DNA from: RGIG6919 sp045531905
Lineage (GTDB): Bacteria; Bacillota; Clostridia; Lachnospirales; Lachnospiraceae
Direction of reading: 5' to 3'
DNA: 64,000 bases
NCBI GenBank assembly: GCA_045531905.1
Contig: JAZSEY010000019.1
Span: 1-64,000, forward strand
Part shown: in pieces, positions 7,196 to 16,297 of the stretch
Layout of the letters: every line of letters begins with the position of its first letter
Numbering within the stretch: the first letter of the stretch is position 1
The notes under the pieces: model-generated
Told to the model about the DNA's origin: nothing
Databases searched by the model: none
What the model saw: the letters and a program-made list of their open reading frames with translations, nothing else
Translations under genes and position numbers: made by a program

Positions 7196-8333
7196 ATTCT
7201 TCAATATCTTCAGTTGTTACTTCCTCACTAGCATCTTCGCACTCAACAACCTTCTGTTCCTCTACCCACTTGGCATATGCAGGAATCGTCATTCCCATTT
7301 CATCACATTTCTGAAAAATTGCCTCTCTTTCCTTGTCGCCTTCGGCAGATATCCAGAATATAAATGCAGCAGGAATTTCAGCAATAGCCAATGTCAACGC
7401 GAAGAAAAGACCTTCCACAAAGCCGTCTGTTATCATAGTCATGCCAACTAAAATAATCAGATAAATAGTTAATCCAATGATGAAAACAGGACCAAGGATT
7501 TTGCTCACTTTGTGCTCCTTGCGCAACTTTTCTGTAAATTCTTTCTCTGTCATCAAAGGCTTATTCTTTTTTGCACGTTTCTTGTTAATCTTTTCATAAC
7601 GCTTATTCAAGTCAGAAGGAAATTCCTTCATACTTTCTTCTCGTATAGAACCCCAGAAGCCTTTCTCACCCGGTAGCTTTTCCTTGAAAATAGAGCCGTG
7701 ATGACGATATCTGATAATTGCGCGGATGATGATATAAATCGCGATATAGATACCAGGGATGACAATAGACATCCAAAGTGGTACTTCTAAAATTGCCTTT
7801 TCGCCCCATAAGTACAAAAATCCTAAGGATAACGCTAAACTGACTGCCAATACAATTAAGACAAATTTCATCATGGTTAACCAACGGATTTTAAAAACCA
7901 ATGGCTTTGCAAATACGCAGAAAATAGACATGGTAATCATGGCAAATGCAGCTCCAACGATAAAACCGCCGATGTCAGAAACCAGCATAAGGTTTTCCAT
8001 AAAAGTGCCTTCTCCCAGAAATGCTTCCAACAATTGAAATACAAACATAACCCACATCAAGCGGTAGATGCTGTCACGAAATTCTGCAATACGGTTATGC
8101 CACTTATAATTGCCAAAAAAGTCTTTGCAGAACTGTTCCACATCATTTCCAACAACCTTTTGTACCGGTTTGCCTTTGGTTTGTGCTGTTAAAAGGGTAT
8201 CCAGTACTTCCATTAACATTTCATTTTCTGTCTCTGAATCAATCTGATGTATAGTAGAGTATAATTCGATTTTTTGAAAAGTCTCAGCATATTCTCCCTT
8301 GAGCTGATCCGTTAGTAATGCATAATTCGTCAT
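7194..8333 (-). CDS. PadR-associated membrane protein with N-terminal HAAS-like domain
   Basis: 379 residues. The first 80 residues (TDQLKGEYAETFQKIELYS onward) are soluble and helical and resemble the HAAS/DUF1048-DUF1700 domain often encoded next to PadR repressors. Roughly six hydrophobic segments follow, split by a basic cytosolic stretch (KRYEKINKKRAKKNKP). In characterised pairs the HAAS domain ties a membrane protein to the PadR regulator; the exact job is unknown. The start at 8333 is chosen because GAGGG lies six bases ahead; an earlier ATG at 8351 overlaps the padR stop. The gene ends at the edge of palindrome E1. Confidence 0.7.
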   Translation of the reverse strand: MTNYALLTDQLKGEYAETFQKIELYSTIHQIDSETENEMLMEVLDTLLTAQTKGKPVQKVVGNDVEQFCKDFFGNYKWHNRIAEFRDSIYRLMWVMFVFQLLEAFLGEGTFMENLMLVSDIGGFIVGAAFAMITMSIFCVFAKPLVFKIRWLTMMKFVLIVLAVSLALSLGFLYLWGEKAILEVPLWMSIVIPGIYIAIYIIIRAIIRYRHHGSIFKEKLPGEKGFWGSIREESMKEFPSDLNKRYEKINKKRAKKNKPLMTEKEFTEKLRKEHKVSKILGPVFIIGLTIYLIILVGMTMITDGFVEGLFFALTLAIAEIPAAFIFWISAEGDKEREAIFQKCDEMGMTIPAYAKWVEEQKVVECEDASEEVTTEDIEE

Positions 8334-8347
8334 ATCAATCCCTCGCT

Positions 8348-8683
8348 TCATTCGTTATGGTTTGTAGTGTCAAATAATATTGCTTCCGCACTTTTTGAAA
8401 TCTTTTCATATACTTGTTTGAAACTGTCAAGTCGTTCTGTTCCCGAATCCGTGATGGAGTAGTACTTCCGAATCGGCCCCAGAGGTGATTTCGCCTTTCG
8501 ACAATGGATGTAACCATTCTTGTCCAGACGTGTCAGTACCGGATATAATGTGCCTTCTCCTAAGTCCTCAAAGCCGTAGCGCTCCAGCTCTGAAAGAATC
8601 TCATATCCGTAGGTTTCCCCTCGGGAAATGATACTTAGGACGCAGCCCTCCAGCACGCCTTTTAATAATTGTGTTTCTTCCAT
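8348..8683 (-). CDS. PadR-family transcriptional repressor
   Basis: 111 residues from the ATG at 8683 (GGAG ten bases upstream; a GTG at 8692 is too close to it). The PadR winged helix is plain: LLKGVLEGCVLSIISRGETYGYEI, then GTLYPVLTRLDKNGYI and a wing with KYYSIT. PadR dimers repress their own operon, often until a drug or phenolic ligand binds. Two dyads upstream probably serve as its operators. The gene overlaps or abuts the membrane partner downstream, so both are made together. Confidence 0.9.
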   Translation of the reverse strand: MEETQLLKGVLEGCVLSIISRGETYGYEILSELERYGFEDLGEGTLYPVLTRLDKNGYIHCRKAKSPLGPIRKYYSITDSGTERLDSFKQVYEKISKSAEAILFDTTNHNE

Positions 8684-8701
8684 GATTCTCACACTCCTTT
8701 G

Positions 8702-8764
8702 CTACTCTGTATTGTCAAGTAGCTTGATGAGAATGTAACACGACTACTTTGTAATGTCAAGTAG
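8702..8764 (-). promoter_or_regulatory. PadR operon promoter with two operator dyads
   Basis: Read on the minus strand, TTGACA (8755-8760) and TACATT (8732-8737) are 17 bp apart. A 21-bp dyad CTACTT-N9-AAGTAG at 8744-8764 covers the -35 box, and a near copy (one arm mismatch) lies at 8702-8722, 42 bp away centre to centre. Repression by the PadR protein encoded downstream is inferred. Confidence 0.8.
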
Positions 8765-8819
8765 GTTTTTGAAAAATTATGCAAAAGTGATAAAATTGCT
8801 GTGAGAAATGGCAAATCTA

Positions 8820-8848
8820 TTGAAAAAATAACTGAAAAGTAGTACAAT
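8820..8848 (+). promoter_or_regulatory. Sigma-A-type promoter of the chemoreceptor gene
   Basis: TTGAAA at 8820-8825 and TACAAT at 8843-8848 are separated by 17 bp. The start of transcription would fall near 8855, leaving a 5' leader of about 75 nt. It does not look like a flagellar sigma-D promoter. Confidence 0.65.
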
Positions 8849-8929
8849 GGAAAGCAGTATAATGCAGGTTGTGGCTATATAATTTTGTAGCTTTATCGTG
8901 CAAATCATTTAGAACATGGAGGCAGATAT

Positions 8930-10627
8930 ATGAGAAACAGAGTAAGTTTTATTAAATCCATCGCATTTAAGATATTGATGCTGGTTATTGTTGCTGTTTT
9001 GTTGACAGGAATATTTATGATTGTGGTGTATTCGCCGAATGTAAAAAAACAGATTACCAATACATCTAAGCATTACTTAACTGATTTATCACATGCGTAT
9101 GGTATGTTGATGGATGAAGGCATTTCGGCTGAGGGTAAGGATGTTGCACTTGGTGTTGACTTTATGACCGCACAGTTAGAAGGTGTTGGTTTGGAAGGTG
9201 TTGAGACAAGTTATGTGTATGTAGTTTCTCCAGATGGTACTATGTTATATCATCCAACACCAGAGAAGATTGGTGAGCCGGTAGAGAATGCAGCTGTAAA
9301 GAGTACTGTAGCCACCATTGAGGCCGGCAAAAAGGTAGAGAATGGTATTATTGAATATGAGTTCAAGGGTGCCATGAAGTATGCTGCTATTTATGTAAAT
9401 GAGGCTGTGGATTACATATTAGTAGTAACAGCAGACGAAGCTGATTTGTTATCTGCGATTAGTAGTATCAATAAGATTGGTATTGGCGGTTTGGTGTTTA
9501 TCGTAGTGATTTGTTGCATTATTGCAGTGATTGTTGCATTGCGTATTTCTAAGCCAATTGGAAAATTAACAAATACTGTTGTTAAGATTTCCAGCATGGA
9601 CTTTACTGAGAGTGAGGAGACATTAGAACTCAGTGGTAAAGGCGATGAGATTGGTGTTATGGCACGTGCGTTAGAGGGATTACGTTTAGAGTTAGGCGCT
9701 GTTATCGGATTGATTCAAGAGTGTAGTGAGTCCTTAAGTGAGGCAGCAGAGGTGTTACAGGATAATGCAGCTACCACTAATCAGACTATGGGTCAGATGG
9801 AAAGTGCTGTAAATGATATTGCAGGTGGTGCGACATCACAGGCAGATGAAACTCATAAGGCGTCTGAGAATGTTGTTATGATGGGCGAGATGATTCAGGA
9901 TACCAACTCTGTTGTTTCTCGCATCATGCAGTCTGCTGAGAGAATGGAAGATGCAAACAGCAATACTCAGAAGATTTTGAAAGAATTGCTCAATGTTAAT
10001 GATAGAGCTGAGAAGTATATTGATATTATTGCAGAACAGACAGGCGAGACCAATTCTTCTGCAAGAAAGATTCGTGAAGCAACAAAGATTATTACAGACA
10101 TTGCAGAGCAGACCACCTTGTTATCTTTGAATGCATCTATTGAGGCAGCAAGAGCAGGAGAGCAGGGCAAGGGCTTTGCGGTTGTTGCATCTGAGATTCA
10201 GAAACTTGCAGAACAGTCCACAGAGTCAGCTAAGCGTATCGAGGATATCTTGAATGTATTGTTATCTGATTCTGAGCAGGCAGTAGAAACTATGGCTAAG
10301 GTAAAAGATATTATTCATGAGCAGAGTGAGTACATGAATAGAACAGAGCAGGCATTCATGATTATGCGTGACGGTGTATCTGAGTCAGTTCACGGCATGG
10401 AGAATATTTCCAGAAAAGCAAAGGATTTGGACGATGCAAGAACAAATGTAGTAGATGTTGTTAACAGTTTAACAGCAATTGCAGAAGAAAATGCAGCTGC
10501 TACAGAGCAAACTTCTGCATCTGTAATTGAAGTAACCAATATCATTGCTAACATTTCAGAAAAAGCAGATTTGTTAAATACAATTGCAGAAGATTTAAAG
10601 GAAAAAGTAGAAGTATTTACTATCTAG
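8930..10627 (+). CDS. Methyl-accepting chemotaxis protein with Cache-type sensor
   Basis: 565 residues in the classical order: membrane segment near 10-32, extracellular single-Cache-like domain (about 33-180, with YVYVVSPDGTMLYHP), second membrane segment near 185-205, HAMP linker, and a long cytoplasmic coiled coil with the conserved hairpin tip LNASIEAARAGEQGKGFAVVA. It should send ligand signals to CheA/CheW; no che genes lie in the window. The ribosome binding site is GGAGG just before the ATG. The gene is monocistronic with a strong terminator. Confidence 0.93.
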   Translation: MRNRVSFIKSIAFKILMLVIVAVLLTGIFMIVVYSPNVKKQITNTSKHYLTDLSHAYGMLMDEGISAEGKDVALGVDFMTAQLEGVGLEGVETSYVYVVSPDGTMLYHPTPEKIGEPVENAAVKSTVATIEAGKKVENGIIEYEFKGAMKYAAIYVNEAVDYILVVTADEADLLSAISSINKIGIGGLVFIVVICCIIAVIVALRISKPIGKLTNTVVKISSMDFTESEETLELSGKGDEIGVMARALEGLRLELGAVIGLIQECSESLSEAAEVLQDNAATTNQTMGQMESAVNDIAGGATSQADETHKASENVVMMGEMIQDTNSVVSRIMQSAERMEDANSNTQKILKELLNVNDRAEKYIDIIAEQTGETNSSARKIREATKIITDIAEQTTLLSLNASIEAARAGEQGKGFAVVASEIQKLAEQSTESAKRIEDILNVLLSDSEQAVETMAKVKDIIHEQSEYMNRTEQAFMIMRDGVSESVHGMENISRKAKDLDDARTNVVDVVNSLTAIAEENAAATEQTSASVIEVTNIIANISEKADLLNTIAEDLKEKVEVFTI

Positions 10628-10636
10628 AGCATAAGC

Positions 10637-10671
10637 AAAAAGGTGTTAACCGATTGGTTAACACCTTTTTT
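10637..10671. terminator. Bidirectional terminator
   Basis: A near-perfect stem, AAAAAGGTGTTAACC, loop GATT, and its complement ending in TTTTTT. The A-run and T-run on both sides let it serve the chemoreceptor gene and the convergent mntR-like gene. Confidence 0.9.
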
Positions 10672-10684
10672 GTTGGGCTTATAA

Positions 10685-11056
10685 TTAAGCCATATTCTTT
10701 TCAATATATGCCTTCATTGCTTTAAAACTTTCTTTACTCATGCAATGCTCCATGCGACAAGCGTCTTCGGAGGCGATGGATTCGTCTACGCCAAGGCTGA
10801 TTAGCCATTTGGTTAAGAGTTCATGACGTTCGTAAATCATCTCGGCAATTTCTTTGCCGGCGTCGGTTAAGTATATAAATCCTTCCTTGGTTACCGTAAT
10901 CATATCGTGTTCTTTTAAGTGTTTCATAGCAACACTGACACTTGATTTTTTATATTGTAATTCTTCAGCGATGTCAACAGAACGTACAACCGGACGAACC
11001 TTGCTTAGCATAAGAATGGTTTCTAAATAGTTTTCACTAGATTCTGTAATTCCCAT
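10685..11056 (-). CDS. DtxR/MntR-family metal-dependent regulator
   Basis: 123 residues from the ATG at 11056, which follows GGAGGG; the frame extends upstream to 11161 but that leader is not protein-like. It starts with the family block ESSENYLETILMLS, then the winged helix (SVDIAEELQYKKSSVSVAMKHLKEHDMI) and the metal-binding and dimer region with HELLTKWL and the acidic, Cys/His-bearing EDACRMEHCMS. There is no SH3 domain, so it is the short MntR/iron-regulator form. No metal transporter is adjacent, so its targets lie elsewhere. Confidence 0.88.
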   Translation of the reverse strand: MGITESSENYLETILMLSKVRPVVRSVDIAEELQYKKSSVSVAMKHLKEHDMITVTKEGFIYLTDAGKEIAEMIYERHELLTKWLISLGVDESIASEDACRMEHCMSKESFKAMKAYIEKNMA

Positions 11057-11175
11057 AAGTAGCCCTCCCAAACAATTCTGAAATATGTCAGGCATGTTCC
11101 TGCGTAATATTGTAACTAGTTTAGCATAAAAAAGAATGTAGTGCAAATTGAATTCTCTCAATTAAAGTTTGTTTG

Positions 11176-11212
11176 AAAAGGGCTGGATATGCTTGCATAC
11201 CCAGTCCTTTTT
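11176..11212 (+). terminator. Terminator-like hairpin upstream of the radical SAM gene
   Basis: AAAGGGCTGG at 11176 onward pairs with CCAGTCCTTTTT, with an inner TATGC/GCATA stem. It lies between divergent genes, 46 bp before the next start codon, where no plus-strand gene needs ending. It may be an attenuator for the downstream gene. Confidence 0.6.
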
Positions 11213-11257
11213 ACGTTATACTAAAACTGTTGAAATGTTGAGAGTTTGAGGTTGATA

Positions 11258-12199
11258 ATGAATAGTAAGAATATGTCGGAGTATGCTGGTTGCAATCTAT
11301 GTCCAAGAGGTTGTCAGGCGTTCCGTAATCAAGATAAAAAAGGTTTTTGTGGTGTAGGCAATGACTTGAAAATTGCCCGTGCGGCTTTGCATTTTTGGGA
11401 GGAGCCCTGCATATCAGGAACTGCAGGTTCTGGAACCATATTTTTTTCCGGCTGTACACTTCGTTGTGTGTTTTGTCAAAATCAGGAAATATCCGGTGGC
11501 AAGACCGGAAAAATAGTATCTGTTGATAGGTTAGTTGATATATTTTTTGAACTAAAAGATAAAGGTGCCAAAAACATTAATTTGGTTACGCCTGACCACT
11601 ACATACCACATATTAGAGACGCAATTGTACAGTCAAAACAAATGGATTTTGATTTGCCATTTGTGTACAATAGCAGTGGATATGTTACCGTGGAATCCCT
11701 TCGTATGTTGGATGGTCTGATTGATGTATACCTTCCGGATTTCAAATATATGGACGGAGATGTAGCAACACAATATAGTCATGCACCGGATTATCCGGAA
11801 GTAGTTAAGTCCGCCATCGCTGAAATGGCAAGACAGGTTGGATATAGCAGAGAACAAAACCAGGATTGTTGTGCGTTTGATGAAGAAGGTATGATGATAA
11901 AGGGCGTGATTGTGCGTCATTTGTTATTACCCGGACAGCTTCTTGGTGCAAAACAGATTGTAAGGTATTTGCATGAAACCTATGGAGATGCTATTTATAT
12001 TAGTTTGATGAATCAATATACTCCAATTCAAACAGAACGATTACAGCAATTTCCAGAATTGCAAAATAAGACAGAGAAGAAGAATTACAAGAAGTTAGTT
12101 TCATATGCAATGGATTTAGGTGTGACACGAGGATTCATACAGGAGGGTGAGACTGCTTCGGAGAGTTTTATACCACCGTTCAATTTGGAAGGGGTATAG
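11258..12199 (+). CDS. Radical SAM protein, PflA/AmmeMemoRadiSam-like
   Basis: 313 residues. The radical SAM cluster motif CTLRCVFCQNQ (Cx3Cx2C) sits near residue 65, after a Cys-rich N-terminus (CNLCPRGCQ and GFCGVG) that resembles the additional cysteines of the YgiQ/PflA-like activase group. The family cleaves S-adenosylmethionine to make a 5'-deoxyadenosyl radical; proteins of this size often activate a glycyl radical enzyme, but none is encoded nearby. The ATG at 11258 is preferred to an in-frame TTG at 11246. It is followed after 18 bp by the alarmone synthetase gene. Confidence 0.8.
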   Translation: MNSKNMSEYAGCNLCPRGCQAFRNQDKKGFCGVGNDLKIARAALHFWEEPCISGTAGSGTIFFSGCTLRCVFCQNQEISGGKTGKIVSVDRLVDIFFELKDKGAKNINLVTPDHYIPHIRDAIVQSKQMDFDLPFVYNSSGYVTVESLRMLDGLIDVYLPDFKYMDGDVATQYSHAPDYPEVVKSAIAEMARQVGYSREQNQDCCAFDEEGMMIKGVIVRHLLLPGQLLGAKQIVRYLHETYGDAIYISLMNQYTPIQTERLQQFPELQNKTEKKNYKKLVSYAMDLGVTRGFIQEGETASESFIPPFNLEGV

Positions 12200-12217
12200 A
12201 TATAAGGAGATGAGTAC

Positions 12218-13039
12218 ATGAATAAACATCAGATGATAGAAAATGATGTGCATATATTGACAGAACCGGATGAGATTGAGGTGGAAGATTTTCTGGATAT
12301 GCCAGCTGAGTTAATGCTACAGGATTTTGGTACTTCAGATGCATTGATGATGCAGACAAAGAAAATGATGAGTCATCTCATCGACTATAAAGAATTGATG
12401 ATGATGTATACCTGTGCCATCAAAGAAATTCGTACCAAGTTTGATGTGTTGAATACCGAATTTAATGTACGGTATCAGAGAAATCCAATCAATTTCATCA
12501 GCACAAGAATGAAGCGCTCCAGTAGCATTATCGAAAAATTGGAGAGTAAAGGCTTGGCCTTTAATTTAGAGAATATTGAAAAGAACATCAAGGATGTGGC
12601 TGGTGTTCGTGTCATTTGTTCTTATGTGGATGATATTTATGAATTGGTTGAGATGTTTGTAAGGCAGGACGATATTACACTTCTGGCTCAAAAGGATTAC
12701 ATTGCAAACCCTAAGCCAAATGGATATCGCAGTTTGCATTTGATAGTGCAGGTTCCGGTATTTTTTGCCAATCAGACTAAGAAAATGACAGTGGAAGTAC
12801 AGATTCGCACCATTGCCATGGATTTTTGGGCGAGTTTGGAACACCAGTTAAAGTATAAACAATCCGTAGATAATGAGGCGGCAATTATCGAAGAACTTCG
12901 TCAATGTGCGGAGACCATTGCCCAGACCGATGAAAGGATGCTATCGATTCGAAAAGAAATCGATACACATAAAAATGCGCCAACAGACGATGAGATTCTC
13001 TTTGAGAAACTCAGGAAGATTGATTTGGCGATAGAATAA
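12218..13039 (+). CDS. Small alarmone synthetase (RelA/SpoT synthetase domain, RelQ-like)
   Basis: 273 residues with only the (p)ppGpp synthetase domain. Recognisable motifs in order: NPINFISTRMKRSSSIIEKL (substrate loop), KDVAGVRVICSYVDDIY, ANPKPNGYRSLHL (the conserved G-Y-R-S-L-H) and VEVQIRTIAMDFWASLEHQ. It lacks hydrolase, TGS and ACT domains, so it makes alarmone from ATP and GTP/GDP without ribosome sensing. The N-terminal 50 residues are acidic and not conserved. It is sandwiched between a radical SAM gene and rubrerythrin, probably in one unit. Confidence 0.92.
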   Translation: MNKHQMIENDVHILTEPDEIEVEDFLDMPAELMLQDFGTSDALMMQTKKMMSHLIDYKELMMMYTCAIKEIRTKFDVLNTEFNVRYQRNPINFISTRMKRSSSIIEKLESKGLAFNLENIEKNIKDVAGVRVICSYVDDIYELVEMFVRQDDITLLAQKDYIANPKPNGYRSLHLIVQVPVFFANQTKKMTVEVQIRTIAMDFWASLEHQLKYKQSVDNEAAIIEELRQCAETIAQTDERMLSIRKEIDTHKNAPTDDEILFEKLRKIDLAIE

Positions 13040-13053
13040 AGGAGGAAATGAAA

Positions 13054-13593
13054 ATGGAATTAAAGGGATCAAAGACAGAGGCAAATTTGTGGGCTGCATT
13101 TGCAGGAGAGTCACAGGCAAGAAACAAATATAGCTATTACGCAAGTAAGGCAAAAAAGGACGGTTATCAGCAAATTGCTGCATTGTTTGAGGAAACTGCA
13201 AACAATGAAAAGGAGCATGCAAAAATCTGGTTCAAGTTATTGCATGGTGGCAAAGTAGCAGATACTGTGACAAACTTAAAGGATGCTGCAGCCGGTGAAA
13301 ATGATGAGTGGACAGATATGTATCCAACTTTTGCAAAGGTTGCTGAGGAAGAAGGCTTCCACGATATTGCGAAGTTATTCTTGGCAGTGGCAGAGATTGA
13401 AAAAGAGCATGAGCAGAGATACTTAAAACTATTGCAGAATATTGAGGATGGCATTGTATTCTCAAGAGACGGAGATAAGATTTGGAAGTGTAGAAACTGT
13501 GGTCATGTGCATATCGGAAAAGAAGCACCAGAGGTATGTCCTGTATGTGATCATCCACAGGCTTATTTTGAGATTAGTGCAGAGAACTACTAA
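13054..13593 (+). CDS. rbr: Rubrerythrin
   Basis: 179 residues. The ferritin-like diiron domain carries the paired glutamate/histidine motifs (FAGESQARNKY, EETANNEKEHAKIW, EEEGFHDIAKLF, EIEKEHEQRY), followed by a C-terminal rubredoxin domain with CRNC and CPVC holding one iron. It reduces hydrogen peroxide in the cytosol of anaerobes. Of two nearby ATGs (13048, 13054) the second is eight bases from GGAGG and gives the standard N-terminus. It lies just downstream of the alarmone synthetase. Confidence 0.96.
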   Translation: MELKGSKTEANLWAAFAGESQARNKYSYYASKAKKDGYQQIAALFEETANNEKEHAKIWFKLLHGGKVADTVTNLKDAAAGENDEWTDMYPTFAKVAEEEGFHDIAKLFLAVAEIEKEHEQRYLKLLQNIEDGIVFSRDGDKIWKCRNCGHVHIGKEAPEVCPVCDHPQAYFEISAENY

Positions 13594-13631
13594 GAAGTTG
13601 TTTTGAGTTTATCAAAGAAAGTGAGAATATC

Positions 13632-14801
13632 ATGAGATATGCGCCCTTTTTAGCGCAAAATGGTACGATTGGCTTTGTTGCACCCTCTTTTGGGTGCAAC
13701 ATTGAGCCCTATCGTTCTGCGTTTGAAAATGCAATTATAAAATTTCATAACATGGGATATCAGACAAGTTTGGGACCTAATTGCTACGAAGGTTCCGGAA
13801 TTGGTATTAGTAATACTCCTGAAAAATGTGGTGCGGAATTGATGGAGTATTATTGTAGTCAGGATAATGATGTACTAATTTCCTGTGGTGGTGGCGAGTT
13901 AATGTGCGAAGTGCTCGGTCATCTTGATTTAGAGAAAATGAAAGCGACTTTGCCAAAGTGGTATATAGGGTATTCGGACAATACCAATATGACATTCTTG
14001 CAGGCGACCATTTGTGATACGGCTGCGGTCTATGGACCATGCGCAGCTGCTTATGGCATGCAGGCATGGCATCCTGCAATTGATGCTGCCTTTGACATAT
14101 TAAAGGGCAGTAGTCCTGTAAAAAAAGGACAAGAAAATGGATTCTGGGATAGCTTGATTGCGGAACCATTTGCAAAGGAACATGTGTTAACCGTGAAGGC
14201 GTTTGACAAATGGGAAAAAGAATCCATAAAAGACGAAGAACATCCACTGGCTCCATATAATTGTACAGAAAACAGTACGGTGCGGGTATATATGCCGGGA
14301 ACTGAGGAGCCGGTTTTAATAGATATGAATAAAATACATGCACAGAAGGATGAGAGTATTGCTATAGATAATCATTATGTGCATATGACAGGAAGATTAC
14401 TTGGTGGTTGTGTGGATTGTTTGGTCAATCTTCTTGGCACTAGGTACGACAAGGTATCGGATTTTAATGAGCGATATTCAGAGGATGGTGTGATCTGGTT
14501 TTTGGAGGCATGTGATTTGAATGTCATGTCCATCAGACGTGCCATGTGGCAGATGGAAAATGCAGGCTGGTTTGATAAGGTAAAGGGATTTATGATTGGA
14601 AGACCACTTTGTCACGGTCAGGATTTATTCGGACTAGACCAGTATCGGGCGGTGCTGGACATTATAAAGCATCACAATGTACCGGTGATTATGGACGTGG
14701 ACATTGGACATATTCCACCAATGATGCCACTTGTTTGTGGAAGTCTGGGTGAAGTAATCGTGAATGACCGAGGTGTCGGTGTCAATATGCATTTGTGTTA
14801 A
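13632..14801 (+). CDS. S66-family LD-carboxypeptidase / MccF-like peptidase
   Basis: 389 residues. The S66 fold is shown by GTIGFVAPS at the N-terminus, the nucleophile Ser in WYIGYSDNTNMT, the Glu of WFLEACDLN and the His of DIGHIPPMMPL, the usual Ser-Glu-His set. Members either trim L,D-bonds in recycled murein tetrapeptide (LdcA) or inactivate peptide-nucleotide toxins such as microcin C (MccF). The sequence alone does not decide; the roughly 60-residue stretch between the nucleophile and Glu domains fits the MccF-like branch. There is no signal peptide. Confidence 0.88.
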   Translation: MRYAPFLAQNGTIGFVAPSFGCNIEPYRSAFENAIIKFHNMGYQTSLGPNCYEGSGIGISNTPEKCGAELMEYYCSQDNDVLISCGGGELMCEVLGHLDLEKMKATLPKWYIGYSDNTNMTFLQATICDTAAVYGPCAAAYGMQAWHPAIDAAFDILKGSSPVKKGQENGFWDSLIAEPFAKEHVLTVKAFDKWEKESIKDEEHPLAPYNCTENSTVRVYMPGTEEPVLIDMNKIHAQKDESIAIDNHYVHMTGRLLGGCVDCLVNLLGTRYDKVSDFNERYSEDGVIWFLEACDLNVMSIRRAMWQMENAGWFDKVKGFMIGRPLCHGQDLFGLDQYRAVLDIIKHHNVPVIMDVDIGHIPPMMPLVCGSLGEVIVNDRGVGVNMHLC

Positions 14802-14812
14802 GGAGGATGAGC

Positions 14813-15355
14813 ATGAGAGGTGACATTCGTAAGGATAACAGAGGGCTTACCATGAACTGGATTATGGGAATATTCGCAATGAGTGTAGGGTTGCTGTTTG
14901 TGATTCTGGGATTGGTATTTATATTGCCGGAGTTGTCTCGTGATCCTGATGGAGCATTTGTACTTTTTATGTGCGAGGTAGTAGGTGGTATTGCAACGGC
15001 AGTGGGGGCATATCAGATTTTCGTAGAAATAAAGAGAAGTAATAAGAAGAAAAGATTAAAGGAAATTGGTCGACAATTTAAAATGCCTATTACAAGAATC
15101 GTGGTGGACAATACTACTCGACTCAATGATATGCCAGGATATAAAATAGTGTGTACCAGCCCGGTGTTTTTAGAAGGTGCTATGCAACAGTATACCAGTC
15201 ATATTGTTTATGAGGATTTGTATAATAGAATGTCAGAGGGCGACATTGTAACGGTTTATGTGGACCCGGCAGATGTGCAGAATTATTATGTGGATTTGGA
15301 TGAGGTGGAATGTGCGCCATCAACAACATATAATGACAAAACGTATTCTGATTAG
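14813..15355 (+). CDS. DUF3592-like membrane protein, short paralogue
   Basis: 180 residues from the ATG at 14813 (AGGAGG at 14801-14806). Two membrane segments are followed by a basic KKKRLK turn and a soluble beta-rich domain that ends VYVDPADVQNYYVDLDEVE. The C-terminal domain is a clear paralogue of that in the next gene (PITRI, SH-VY, EGD-V, D-N-QNYY positions shared), but the N-terminal DUF3592 copy is missing. The function is unknown. The gene probably forms a unit with its paralogue and a TraX-like gene. Confidence 0.6.
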   Translation: MRGDIRKDNRGLTMNWIMGIFAMSVGLLFVILGLVFILPELSRDPDGAFVLFMCEVVGGIATAVGAYQIFVEIKRSNKKKRLKEIGRQFKMPITRIVVDNTTRLNDMPGYKIVCTSPVFLEGAMQQYTSHIVYEDLYNRMSEGDIVTVYVDPADVQNYYVDLDEVECAPSTTYNDKTYSD

Positions 15356-15407
15356 AGTTCAGAAAGATATATTACATGCCAAGAGAATGGTGAAAGGATG
15401 AGAAGTT

Positions 15408-16280
15408 ATGAAAGAATTATTAAAGAATAACAGAGGAAGTGGAAGTACGCTCTTTATAGGAATCATATTTTTTGTTATAGGTTCTATATTTGTTGCTGTC
15501 GGTATTGGTACTACTATTAGTAACAATAAGTTTATGGAAACTGCAATAGAGACAGAGGCACGTATAGTTGATATTGATTCTTACAGGGATTCTGATGGAG
15601 ATACGCATTATCAGGTTTACATATCTTACACTGCAGATGGGATAGAGTATGATCATATGTCACTTGGATATTATACGGCAGGTATGGATGTAGGGGATTT
15701 GATTTCTGTACATTATGACCCTTCCAATCCGGGAGATGTGCGTTCTGCTTCCGGTAATATGTTGATGACAATAATTTTTTGTGGTATTGGTGGCTTGTTT
15801 GCGGTTATCGGATTGGTGTTTATTATTCTAAATATAAAGCAATTTGGCAAGAAGAAAAAACTTATGGCAAATGGACGTATGGTGAAATTGCCGATTACCC
15901 GTATTGAAATTGACAGTAGAACGCTTGTGAATGGTGTTCCGGCACACATGGTTGTCTGTGCCAATGATGGTTCTGCTTCGGGAGCATTGAACTATTTCAA
16001 GAGCCATAAAGTGTATCGTTTTTTGGAGGATACTATGAATGAAGGCGACATGGTGCCAATTTACATTGACCCTAATGATAATCAGAATTATTATATGGAC
16101 ATTGATCATGTAGAACCAGGTTATGCACAGCCACAAATGTATGGCCAACAGCCAATGTACGGCCAGCAGCCGGTATCCGGTTTACAGCGTGAGCAAATGA
16201 TGGAGCAACAAATGGACCCCCCGATTGCAGACGACTTCCAGGCAAGACCAGAAAACGAGAACAATCCATATTCATATTAG
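15408..16280 (+). CDS. DUF3592-domain membrane protein, long paralogue
   Basis: 290 residues: membrane segment near 14-35, a DUF3592 domain (ETEARIVDIDSYRDSDGD with a YQVYISYTADGIEYDH strand and DLISVHYDPSNPGDV), a second membrane segment near 115-140, basic turn, then a second copy-like beta domain ending IYIDPNDNQNYYMDIDHVE. The tail is rich in Gln, Pro, Met and Tyr with repeats of MYGQQP. It arose by duplication with the gene upstream. Role unknown; DUF3592 proteins are often thought of as envelope or signalling scaffolds. Confidence 0.7.
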   Translation: MKELLKNNRGSGSTLFIGIIFFVIGSIFVAVGIGTTISNNKFMETAIETEARIVDIDSYRDSDGDTHYQVYISYTADGIEYDHMSLGYYTAGMDVGDLISVHYDPSNPGDVRSASGNMLMTIIFCGIGGLFAVIGLVFIILNIKQFGKKKKLMANGRMVKLPITRIEIDSRTLVNGVPAHMVVCANDGSASGALNYFKSHKVYRFLEDTMNEGDMVPIYIDPNDNQNYYMDIDHVEPGYAQPQMYGQQPMYGQQPVSGLQREQMMEQQMDPPIADDFQARPENENNPYSY

Positions 16281-16297
16281 AAATGTTAAGGAAATAG

